This document shows, piece by piece, positions 39,081-47,218 of a stretch of DNA of 64,000 nucleotides (position 1 is the stretch's first letter; the number at the start of each line of letters is the position of its first letter). The stretch covers positions 558,001-622,000 of the forward strand of contig JAMWBK010000012.1 in the NCBI GenBank assembly GCA_029953675.1, read 5' to 3'. The translations under genes were made by a program, and so were the position numbers. Below the pieces are notes generated by a model. It ran no database searches. It had not been told where the DNA came from and worked only from the letters and a program-made list of their open reading frames with translations. Origin of the DNA: Rhodosorus marinus. Lineage: Eukaryota; Rhodophyta; Stylonematophyceae; Stylonematales; Stylonemataceae.

Positions 39081-39604
39081 AAGGCTATGCTAATAAATGT
39101 TTAACTCGGGTAAGGCATACGGGTTGAGGTGGAATCGGAAATACCCAGATCGGTCTCGGACACGGCGCCGCCCCGCTGTATCGCAGATCTTCTGCGACCC
39201 GACGCTCAGCATATGTTGACCTCGCGATCACATGCCCTGTCGCCAGCGCCCAGGTCACGGCTGCTGCCCGCCGCCGAGGGGCAGCCGCTTCGGCTCTTCG
39301 ACGAGTGAAGGAACGACGGTATGCTGAGAGCATGGCCAGTCTACCCCACACCGAGGGTCGCTCCCACCGGTTCCAGCCTTTCATTGTGGAAAGCTTTGGT
39401 CATGAGGATAAGTCGGGTTTAGAGTGGTTGCGGAAATGTTTCGCTGAGCATCTTACTGAGTACTTGGCGCTTTTACGGCGTTTGAGTGCCGCCCTGTGGC
39501 GATATTCTAGCAGCATGCTTGCCGAGGCGCGCCATCGGCGCCTGGGTTTGCACGCTTCCCTCCCTAGTTCTTAGTTCCTTTTCACGGCTTGCGTAGCGCT
39601 TCAG
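39081..39604 (+). mobile_element. LINE-B2 fragment fused to the following LINE-B1
   Basis: It begins after a B2-like tail piece (GGCTATGCTAATAAA) and runs from mid-endonuclease to the 3' UTR, stopping inside the hairpin at GCGTAGCGCTTCAG, where LINE-B1 body sequence starts without any tail between. Confidence 0.85.
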
Positions 39605-40585
39605 ACTACCCGGGTTTGAGCCGATTGTGGAGCTCCCGCACTGATGTGATTCAACATAGCCTCACCTGGGGCCAACACAGTGCCGCTCACACAGTCATGC
39701 TCAATTCTCCTCTCACCCCGCCTACCACTGCCGCTCGTCTCCGCGGCATGGGAGGCCATCTCTCGCACTTGTGGCTAACCACTCTACCGTCGTCATTGAG
39801 TCATCGTCTCGATGCTTTCCAGTTCCGTTCTACCGCGCGGATCTATCTCGGTTTGCCACAGGCTCCGTGGCACTCTAATCGGCCTTCTTTCTGTCAGGGA
39901 TGTGAGAGCCGGATTGACGCTTGTGGCTACCACTTCCTGGGTTCCTGCGAACTGTTGAGAGGTCTCCGTACGAGGCGTCACACTCGCCTCAAGTACATCC
40001 TCAGCGAATTTTTGACTCGGATAGGGCATACGGTTGAGGTTGAGTCGGAACTGCCCAGATCAATCTCGGACTCTGCACCGCCCCGTTGTATAGCCGATCT
40101 CCTCGTCTCCGACGCTGCTGCCAGACGCTCAACATATGTGGACCTTGCGATTACCTGCCCCGTGGCCAGCGCCCACCTCACCGCAGCCGCCCACCGCCGG
40201 GGGGCCGCGGCTTCAGCCCTTCGAAGAGTTAAGGAACGACGGTATGCTGAGAGCATGGCCAGTCTGCCTTGCGCTGAGGGTCGCTCTCACCGGTTCCAGC
40301 CATTCATTGTGGAAAGCTTTGGTCACGTCGATAAGTCGGGTTTAGAGTGGTTGCGGAAATGTTTTGCTGAGCATCCTACTGAATATTTGGCGCTCTTGAG
40401 GCGTTTAAGTGTCTCCCTTTGGCGATATTCCAGCCACATGCTTTCCGAGGCGCGCCATCGGCGCCTGGGGCTGCATGCTTCCCTCCCTAGTTATTAGTTC
40501 ATCTTCACGCCTTGCGTAGCGCTTCAGGCTATGCTAGTAAAGTCCAGTGTGCTCGTAAAGTCCAGTAAAGTCCAGTCCAGTCTTC
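39602..40585 (+). mobile_element. LINE-B1, 5'-truncated copy with intact C-terminal frame
   Basis: The frame is open from the junction through the knuckle (CQGCESRIDACGYHFLGSC), the endonuclease (CIADLLVSDAAARRSTYVDL) and the conserved tail to the stop at 40495-40497. The 3' end has several TAAAGTCCAG units, one preceded by GTGCTCG. Confidence 0.9.
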
Positions 40586-40602
40586 ATCATCCCTTCACCT
40601 AA

Positions 40603-40785
40603 TTCATGCCCATTGCACAAGCACACTATACAGTATATATATACCCCTTGCTACTCGTCGTCTAAGATATAACGTTGACGCTAGACTCCCAATTAAACAA
40701 TGAATGCAATAAATTCTATGATTATTTAGAATTGATCTGTGACCGTTCGATCCTTGATGTATGTCGCTATTGATCCCATCCGGAC
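40603..40785 (-). repeat. Dispersed repeat (type I), second copy
   Basis: Reverse complement of about 3900-4075 at roughly 80%: CCTTGCTACTCG, TCTAAGATATA, TAGACTCCCAATTAAACAA, CCGTTCGATCC. No coding content. Confidence 0.6.
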
Positions 40786-40884
40786 GCTGTACCCCGACCG
40801 ACCCAGGCGAAGGAACAAAATTCCACACGCAACCGTAGTCTGAGTGTGACATTGAAACAGTCAAGCGCGCAGCAATATGCGAGG

Positions 40885-41100
40885 AGCTAGGTCACACTTT
40901 TTTGGAAGTCTGACATTCCAGCAGACAAGGCTTACCGGAATGTCCTACTGAGCTGGAACGGACCTCAAGGACCCTAGCAAAGCCCTCTCCAGAACTCCCT
41001 ACTGAAGCACACAAGCGCAACCGCCCAGATTTGCCCGAGCCGAGATAATAAAATTGTATTATTTAAAAAAATAACCGTCAGTGTCAGGTTATCTAAAAAA
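40885..41100. repeat. Dispersed repeat (type D), third copy
   Basis: GAGCTAGGTCACAC, GACATTCC ... GGAATGTC and GAGCTGGAACGGACCTCAAG align with the other D copies. An AT-rich segment (TGTATTATTTAAAAAAATAA) closes the similarity. Confidence 0.6.
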
Positions 41101-41299
41101 AAGCCCAGTACAACTGTCAGTACTCTACTATAAAAAAGTGGAACCTCAACACGGTCTTCAATCTCCGATTAACCAAACTCATTTCAACATGAAACCCATA
41201 GAAACAGAATCAAAATTTCGATATTTGAAATTGGTCTAATGCAAAAAGGACGAAGCACTGGCGCCGCGCATTCAGCATGTTGGGAAACCGCTCTGCCGA

Positions 41300-41472
41300 G
41301 CGGCAGCGAAAAGCTTATCAATTAAGGTTACTACGTGACCAACAGATCAATCACAACAAAGCGAGGTGAGCTTAATCTTTTACACCCGTCGACAGTGACA
41401 ATGCGGCGTCATGTGCTGGAGGAAGTCGAGCTATTTTCTGCCACCCACAGCTAACTGTTTACCGTCGCGGCG
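41300..41472. repeat. Duplicated upstream region of family members 4 and 5
   Basis: About 41300-41472 aligns with about 45575-45756 (TTATCAATTAAGG/CTATCAATTGAGG, ACAGATCAATC/ATAGATCAATC, GTGCTGGAGG/GCGCTGGAGG, TTACCGTCG). Hence the duplication that made members 4 and 5 carried at least 170 bp of upstream DNA. Confidence 0.65.
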
Positions 41473-41552
41473 TCTATAAAAGTGGGACTTGAGATGAAGA
41501 TGCTTCAAGTTAGTCCTGGGTTGACCAATTCACTCAACTAGATATTACCTGA
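41473..41552 (+). promoter_or_regulatory. Core promoter of Cys-rich family member 4
   Basis: TCTATAAAAGTGGGACTTGA, GATGAAGATGCTTCAAG and TCACTCAACTAGATAT. TATA lies about 132 bp before the ATG. This is the closest match to a canonical TATAAAA among the five, together with member 5. Confidence 0.8.
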
Positions 41553-41606
41553 CAAGTATGAGACCGAGATTGACACAGTAGCGAAGACAACTGAAAATTG
41601 ACAACG

Positions 41607-42440
41607 ATGAAGATGCACGGATTGGTTTTTGTGGTGCTTGGATTGGTAGGAGCTACGGTAGCTGTCACATCGCGAACGCAAGGTTCTCTGCGGGAACAAC
41701 ACCCAACTCCAACTCCTACTGTGGGGCCTACCCCAACCCCGACCCCGATTCCTTGTGATTCCGATGAATGCTCATCATGCTGCGACAGCCAGTGCCAGGT
41801 GCTCGCATGTCCTGCTAGTGAAGGAAAGCAATGCGGAGGTTCGTGTCCGGCCCCGCCCAACTTGATCGAGAGCCAGGTCAACTTTCGAAAGGTTACATGC
41901 AACGTGGACTCGGACAATAATATGGAGTGCGATCTCTGCGAGTGTCCGCAGGAGTGGTATGACGAAGGTATACCAAGTGTCATAAACCACGCGTTGAAGA
42001 GCAAGTTCAAGGAAATTGCTACCAGTGGCGATTGCAAACTCGCAGACTCTGTGAAAGAGGTTAACGTGATTTGTGCCGCACGAAACAATCAGCAAAAGAA
42101 AGTGTACCAATGTAAAACTCTGAGCGGCGCATGCATTATCAACGAGCGGGATTACTTCGGTCTGAATATGACGTTGACGAGCGTGTGCGGAAACACCGGC
42201 GCTCCAAAATGCAGTATCAATCCAATCACGGGTGTAACAAACTGCTCTTACGGTACGACAGTCTGCTACAAAGTTCCGGAACAAGCGGTTGTAACATTCG
42301 GGAACAAATGCGGAGACCCGTGCGAGCCAATAACGGACGGATCAACCTGCGACCAGTGCTATGACAGCGAGTCCGGAACAAGGCCTAGGCCCCCACCGAA
42401 GTGCATTGCTCCTAAATCGTCAACAACAGACACTTGCTAA
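41607..42440 (+). CDS. Secreted Cys-rich protein with Thr-Pro linker, family member 4
   Basis: The 277-residue product starts at the ATG in ACAACGATGAAG; an upstream in-frame TTG is rejected. Signal peptide 1-20, linker near 33-49 (PTPTPTVGPTPTPTPIP), then CDSDECSSCCDSQCQ. Landmarks: QCGGSCPAPPNL, ECDLCECPQEWYDEGIP, CIINERDYFGLNMT, AVVTFGNKCG, PPPKCIAP. It is the nearest relative of member 5; differences include APP for AQP, and the C-terminus KSSTTDTC for YSSTRRTC. The intact frame and mostly conservative changes suggest both copies remain under constraint. The function is unknown. Confidence 0.92.
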   Translation: MKMHGLVFVVLGLVGATVAVTSRTQGSLREQHPTPTPTVGPTPTPTPIPCDSDECSSCCDSQCQVLACPASEGKQCGGSCPAPPNLIESQVNFRKVTCNVDSDNNMECDLCECPQEWYDEGIPSVINHALKSKFKEIATSGDCKLADSVKEVNVICAARNNQQKKVYQCKTLSGACIINERDYFGLNMTLTSVCGNTGAPKCSINPITGVTNCSYGTTVCYKVPEQAVVTFGNKCGDPCEPITDGSTCDQCYDSESGTRPRPPPKCIAPKSSTTDTC

Positions 42441-42551
42441 AAGGTCTAGAGCTAACACTGGAGACGCCAATCTGTACACCTCACAGACATGCGCAGAACC
42501 AGCTTGAGCACATAACGGGTTAATTCAGGGACATGTGCAACAAATTGCAAT

Positions 42552-42591
42552 GCAATAGATTGATTAAACCATTCGTTCGTCGCAATAGATT
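42552..42591 (+). mobile_element. LINE-A nano-insertion (20 bp) with 10-bp target duplication
   Basis: GCAATAGATT at 42552-42561 and 42582-42591 encloses GATTAAACCATTCGTTCGTC; the first 18 bases are the exact LINE-A terminus. Confidence 0.92.
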
Positions 42592-42659
42592 ATCGACTAA
42601 ACATTGAAGAATTAAACAACGCAATAGATTATCGACTAAACATTGAAGAATTAAACAAA
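42582..42659. repeat. 39-bp tandem duplication next to the LINE-A nano-insertion
   Basis: Units 42582-42620 and 42621-42659 are identical except for the last base. The first ten bases are also the LINE-A target duplication, so GCAATAGATT is present three times here. Confidence 0.92.
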
Positions 42660-42835
42660 GTTATTTCATCTAATTGATAAAGCTAAAAGCTCTTGGAACA
42701 TGTGAATTCATAGCTCTCCGTATTAGTCGCTAAAATGATAGCAAATATGTTCAAGATATTACACTTTCAGACGGGTCCTCTGGAGCAATAAAATGTAATA
42801 TATTGAAGAATTGAGTGATTGGGCTACGTTGGATT

Positions 42836-42905
42836 GAATGAATTTCTTCAATCGGAAACTGACAGCAAAAACCCAGAGGGGGAAGAAAATACTAAGCGCG
42901 ACGAG
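42836..42905 (-). mobile_element. LINE-A relative, minus-strand 3'-end fragment
   Basis: GAATGAATTTCTTCAATCGG, AAACTGACAGCAAAAACC, CAGAGGGGGAAG and ACTAAGCGCGACGA follow the reverse LINE-A 3' UTR. Truncated near 42905. Confidence 0.65.
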
Positions 42906-43527
42906 AATCGCGCGCCGTTGTGCAATAAAAGTTGCTCTTAGTGGAGGGAGGTGATCACGAAATCTCGTGGGTCGTGGTTAGTTTTTTCCCTTGGCAGGGC
43001 GGGGGGGGAAAGGGAGATCAGACGTGTCGGACTACACAGAAAAAAAGCTAGGACAAAAGTTTATCTGATTTCGTCGTGTTTTACACAGTGTCCCTCGCCG
43101 CTTGACAGCCTCCTCGCGGAGTTGTCTCTGACACTCTGGCGACGTCAGAGACAACTCCGGATCGTCATGCCTTTGTTGTTGGATGAGCGTCATCAGCGTC
43201 TCCCTTCGCGTTCCACAGGAAAAATGAATAAACTAATCATCAATGTTGGCATGAGAGGTGAACTCTCGGAAACAGAATTAGTTCGAGGACCTGTCTCTGA
43301 GCCAATACGCTGCTTCCAGGGTGCAAGTTCGTCCCCTCCTCCACCTCCTCGTCATGACAATCACCGTCACCCTTTCTAACCCAACCTCGTCTAGTTCCGT
43401 GATATGGCCAGATCGCCACAACTTCCCGCTCCGGGTCCTTCCAACCCACCCCGTCTCAATACTCAGCATTTACCGGCTAGATCGTGGGTTTTGATGCATG
43501 AGAGCAAATTTAAAATGGAAAAACTTG
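42906..43527. other. Gene-free spacer
   Basis: GAGACAACTCC and its inverse GGAGTTGTCTC (about 43118-43160) form an 11-bp inverted repeat. A 142-codon frame across the interval has no recognisable feature. Confidence 0.35.
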
Positions 43528-43620
43528 TTTAATTGGAAGCTGAGGAAAAAAAACCGTACGGAAAAAGACTAGGCGCAGCGAAGTTCGCGCCGCCTCCAAC
43601 AGCAAAGCAACGTTCATAGA
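43528..43620 (-). mobile_element. LINE-A relative, minus-strand 3'-end fragment
   Basis: GTTTAATTGGAAGCTGAGG, A-run, AAAAAGACTAGGCGCAGCGA and CCTCCAACAGCAAAGCAACG match the reverse of the LINE-A 3' UTR and the last ORF2 codons. Confidence 0.7.
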
Positions 43621-43939
43621 CACCGCAAAGCCCCATTTTAAGATCGGGCTAAAAACAGGTCAAAAATATGAATGTTTCGTTTTGAACTCTATTTCTTATT
43701 TGAATGCTAATGCGTAGCAAGTAGCAGCCTTCAAAACCACAAACCCCTGGAGAATGTTAATCTCTTAAAAATCAGTCTGAACAAGGTATTTCCCGGAGGA
43801 AAGCATCACCGGAGATTGAGCAGGAATTGTTGCATTCCGTAGAATCTTCCCCACTTATGAAACCCCCCCCCAACCGTAGATGGTGCGTGATATTCAAAGT
43901 GGTCTAGGCTTACAACAATATACGGCGCGAGCTATTAGG

Positions 43940-44520
43940 TCACAGGAGCGGGGCCTTCCAGCGGATAACGCTTCACAAGAATGTGCCGCTTGAATACATG
44001 ACCTCAACAACCAAATACGCGGGGGCTTTGTCTTCCCCTGGTGTTCGTGCTTCGGCACTAGCACATCGCTTGGTACCCCTGATCATTGAGTGCTTTGGGT
44101 TCATGGACTCTGTTGGTTCTCGCTGGCTTCGGGAGTTGTTCCGCGAACGCCCTGACCGTCTTCAATCGTTGTTTACCCGCTTAAGTTTCCTGCTGTGGCG
44201 CATGAATGCCGCTTTGATGTTGGAGGCGCGAGTACTTCGCCGCGCTTAGTCTTTTTTTCCCCTCGGGGTTTTTTTTTTTTTCAGCCTCCGATTAAACCAT
44301 TCATTCATTCATTTCAACAACCCGAGCAAAGGTCTTTTTGGAACTCCCAGCCGGGACCCTCACACCCAATTGCTGTTTCGTTCGGTAATCCATTAAAAAC
44401 TGTATTATTAAAAAAAATAATCACCACTGTCAAACCTATGCCAATAAAAGCGCCCACCACCGTCAGCGCCAATACTATTTTTGTGTGTTTTGTCTTCCTC
44501 GCTCCTGTGCGGAGCAAAAC
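43940..44520. repeat. Dispersed repeat (type D), fourth copy, split by LINE-A
   Basis: GGCCTTCCAGCGG ... CCGCTTGAATACATGACCTC on the left and CCCGAGCAAAGGTC ... CTGTATTATTAAAA on the right join into one D repeat after removal of 44013-44313 and one target copy. Confidence 0.65.
44013..44313 (+). mobile_element. LINE-A, recent 5'-truncated copy with 9-bp target duplication
   Basis: TCAACAACC at 44004-44012 and 44314-44322 flanks it. It starts at AAATACGCGGGGGCTTTG in ORF2 and is essentially identical to the full element down to the ATTC-repeat tail, apart from a longer T-run (T12) after CCCCTCGGGG. Confidence 0.95.
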
Positions 44521-44711
44521 AAAACAACATGACATTCGCTCACAAACAGAACAGAGACACTCCAGCAACATTTTTTGCTTGTCAACGGAGATGTGTTGTA
44601 ATGAAACCTTACCAGGAATCGCTCAACTTCGACTGAATTATTGACAATCAGGACGAACTGCTAATTTTAGCAACAAACCGTTGATTCTGAAGGGGTTTGG
44701 GGACATGTCTC

Positions 44712-45075
44712 ATGAATCGGAAGCTGAAAGAAAAACACACAGAGGGCCAAAAAAAGACTAAGCGCAGTGAAGATCGAGCGCCTCCAACATCAAAGCAGCG
44801 TTCATATGCCACAGCAAGAAATTTTTAACGGGTAAACAACGAGGACAGACAGTCAGGGCGTTCGTGGAACAATTCCCGAAGCCAACGAGAACCAACGGAA
44901 TTCATAAACCCAAAGCACTCATTGACCAGAGGTACCAGGCGATGAGCTAGAGTCGAAGCACGAATGCTTGGGGAAGACAAGTCCCTCGCATACTTCAACT
45001 TTATTCGACGTCTCATACTGGCAGCCGCAAAATCCACGGCGCTCTCCCCCAGCCGGGGCAAATAGCGACCACCCT
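44712..45075 (-). mobile_element. LINE-A relative, diverged minus-strand copy
   Basis: On the minus strand the ORF2 C-terminus is readable (LSSPSIRASTLAHRLVPLVN, ECFGFMNSVGSRWLRELFHE) with a frame break near 44822, then the 3' UTR ending at the GAAGCTGAAAG block. Moderately diverged from LINE-A. Confidence 0.8.
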
Positions 45076-45124
45076 GAGGATTAGGAAATCTAATCCTTAA
45101 GTCACGTATGTTCAGACTGACTGA

Positions 45125-45200
45125 ATTTTGTTTAATCGGAGATAAAAAGAAAAATGCAGATTAGGGTCGAGGAGCACAAGCGTCGAGCCAAGGAAGCGGT
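45125..45200 (-). mobile_element. LINE-A relative, minus-strand 3'-end fragment
   Basis: GAATTTTGTTTAATCGGAGA followed by an A-rich block and GAGCACAAGCGTCGAGCC resembles the reverse LINE-A 3' end, but only weakly after the first 30 bp. Confidence 0.45.
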
Positions 45201-45239
45201 ATCTAGTTACGGCTTAAGTTTCTGATGGTAGTTTTACTG

Positions 45240-45490
45240 GTTATTATTAGCATAGCCTAAAGCGCTACGCAGGGCGTGAAAAGCAACTAAGAATTTGGTA
45301 GGGAAGCGTGCAAACCCAGGCGCCGCGCCTCGGCAAGTATGCTGCTAGAATATCGCCACAGAGAGACACTAAAGCGGCGTAAGAGTTCCAAGTATTCGGT
45401 AGGATGCTCAGCGAAACATTTCCGCAACCGCTCCAAACCCGACTTCTCCACGTGACCAAAGCTTTCCACAATAAAAGGCTGGAACCGGTG
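45240..45490 (-). mobile_element. LINE-B2, short minus-strand copy with target duplication
   Basis: GTTTTACTG at 45231-45239 and 45491-45499 flanks it. It carries the B2 hairpin, 3' UTR and ORF2 C-terminus up to GGAACCGGTG. A six-base gap near 45325 removes part of GCGCCGATGGCGCG. Confidence 0.85.
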
Positions 45491-45574
45491 GTTTTACTGC
45501 CTGACTTTACTAGTGGTTTTATGGCTTCGGGCGCTGCGCGCTCAGCATGCTGTTAGTCGTTCGGACCGAGCGGT

Positions 45575-45756
45575 AACTGTTGAATAACCTATCAATTGAG
45601 GTTTTTAAGTGATGAATAGATCAATCTGGGCAACAAGGAGAGGCGAGGATGAATCTTCATACCTGTCCGCCACGGTAGCTGATGTTAAGCCATGCGCTGG
45701 AGGCAAGTCTAACTACATGGTGCCGCTCACAGCGACCTGTTACCGTCGGGTAGTCT
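45575..45756. repeat. Duplicated upstream region, second copy
   Basis: Counterpart of about 41300-41472; see that entry for shared words. Confidence 0.6.
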
Positions 45757-45830
45757 CTATAAAAGTGTGACTTGAGATGAAGATGCTTCAAGTTAGTCCT
45801 GGGTTGCCCAATTCACTCAACTAGATATAC
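45757..45830 (+). promoter_or_regulatory. Core promoter of Cys-rich family member 5
   Basis: CTATAAAAGTGTGACTTGAG, ATGAAGATGCTTCAAG and TCACTCAACTAGATAT; TATA lies 127 bp before the ATG. Confidence 0.8.
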
Positions 45831-45883
45831 CTGACAAGTAAGCGAACGAGATCGACATATTAGAGAACTGAAAATTGACAACG

Positions 45884-46717
45884 ATGAAGATACACGGATT
45901 GGTTTTTGTGGTACTTGGATTGGTAGGAGCGACGGTAGCTGTCACATCGCGAACTCAAGGTTCTCTGCGGGAACAACACCCGACTCCAACTCCTACTGTG
46001 GGCCCTACCCAAACCCCGACCCCGATTCCTTGTGATTCCGATGAATGCTCATCATGCTGCGACAGCCAGTGCCAGCCGTTGGCATGTCTTGCTAGCGAAG
46101 GAAAGCAATGCGGAGGTTCGTGTCCGGCCCAGCCCAACTTGATCGAGAGCCAGGTCAACTTTCGAAAGGTTACATGCAACGTGGACTCGGACAATAATAT
46201 GGAGTGCGATCTCTGCGAGTGTCCGCAGGAGTGGTATGACGAAGGTATACCAAGTGTCATAAACAACTCGTTGAAGAGCAAGTTCAAGGAAATTGCTACC
46301 AGTGGCGATTGCAAACTCGCAGATACTGTGGAAAAGGTTAACGTGATTTGTGCTATACCAAACAATCAGCAACAGAAAGTGTACCAGTGTAAAACTAAGA
46401 GCGGCGCATGCATTGTTAACGAACGGGATTACTTTGGTCTGAATATGACGGTGACGAGCGAGTGCGGAAGCACCGGCGCTCCGATATGCAATATCAATCC
46501 AATAACGGGTGTAACAAACTGCTATTACGGTACGACAGTCTGCTACAAAGTTCCGGAACAAGCGGTTGTAACATTCGGGAACAAGTGCGGAGACCCGTGC
46601 GAGCCAATAACGGACGGATCAACCTGCGACCAGTGCTATGACAGCGAGTCCGGAACAAGGCCCAGGCCACCACCGAAGTGCATTGCTCCTTATTCGTCAA
46701 CAAGACGCACTTGCTAA
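45884..46717 (+). CDS. Secreted Cys-rich protein with Thr-Pro linker, family member 5
   Basis: The 277-residue product starts at the ATG in ACAACGATGAAG. Signal peptide 1-20 (MKIHGLVFVVLGLVGATVAV), linker near 33-49 (PTPTPTVGPTQTPTPIP), first Cys near residue 50. I count 26 cysteines, starting with CDSDECSSCCDSQC and ending with PPPKCIAP and a terminal TC. The even number suits a fully disulfide-bonded extracellular domain. Compared with member 4 it has TEC for VCG-type changes around CGSTGAP and keeps NMT, a possible N-glycosylation site. The function is unknown. Confidence 0.92.
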   Translation: MKIHGLVFVVLGLVGATVAVTSRTQGSLREQHPTPTPTVGPTQTPTPIPCDSDECSSCCDSQCQPLACLASEGKQCGGSCPAQPNLIESQVNFRKVTCNVDSDNNMECDLCECPQEWYDEGIPSVINNSLKSKFKEIATSGDCKLADTVEKVNVICAIPNNQQQKVYQCKTKSGACIVNERDYFGLNMTVTSECGSTGAPICNINPITGVTNCYYGTTVCYKVPEQAVVTFGNKCGDPCEPITDGSTCDQCYDSESGTRPRPPPKCIAPYSSTRRTC

Positions 46718-46966
46718 AAGTTCGAGAGCTAGCACTGGAGAAGCCGATCTGTAGAATTTACGCATATGCGCGGAACAGTTTGAGGAAAGTACGAGTTTAT
46801 TCGGAGGCCTGTGGGAAGAACCTTTTGTTTGTGGCGAGCAATAGATTGGAGGTACCGAAGAATTATATAAAGTTGTCTCAGCCAATGGATAAAACTACAA
46901 GCTCTTAAACCATATGAGTTCATAAGTGTCCGTTTTAACTGCTAAAAATAAACAGATTCTATTGCT
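46718..46966. other. 3' flank of family member 5
   Basis: The first ~130 bp (AGCACTGGAG, CGCATATGCGCGGAACAG) resemble the 3' flank of member 4 (AACACTGGAG, AGACATGCGCAGAACCAG), so the gene duplication extended past the stop codon. Confidence 0.5.
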
Positions 46967-47108
46967 GGTTTTACTGGTTTTTACTGGTTTTTATTGGTTT
47001 TTATTGGCTTTATTGGCTTTATTGGCTTTATTGGTTTTAATTGGCTTGGCTTTACTGGCCTTACTGGCTTTACTGGCTTTACTGGCTTTACTGGACTTTA
47101 CTGGACTT
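46967..47108 (-). repeat. Long LINE-B tail array
   Basis: About 140 bp of 8-10-bp units: GTTTTTACTG, GTTTTTATTG, GCTTTATTG, GCTTTACTG and GACTTTACTG. On the minus strand this is a (CCAGTAAAG/CCAATAAAG)n tail that follows the LINE-B 3' end directly. Units change in blocks along the array, as expected from successive slippage. Confidence 0.9.
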
Positions 47109-47218
47109 TACTAGCATAGCCTGAAGCGCTACGCAAGGCGTGAAGATGAACTAATAACTAGGGAGGGAAGCATGCAACCCCAGGCGCCGATGGCGCGCCT
47201 CGGAAAGCATGTCGCTGG
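47109..47218 (-). mobile_element. LINE-B1 short 3' fragment at the array
   Basis: It holds the 3' UTR hairpin and the ORF2 C-terminus up to CATGTCGCTGG, then joins the tail of a second LINE-B1 at 47215 through shared CTGG. Confidence 0.88.

Noticed and set aside
46967-47108. Regular short units suggesting a CRISPR or telomere-type array
   Set aside because: There are no spacers, the unit drifts in blocks, and it abuts the LINE-B 3' end in the orientation expected for a retroelement tail.
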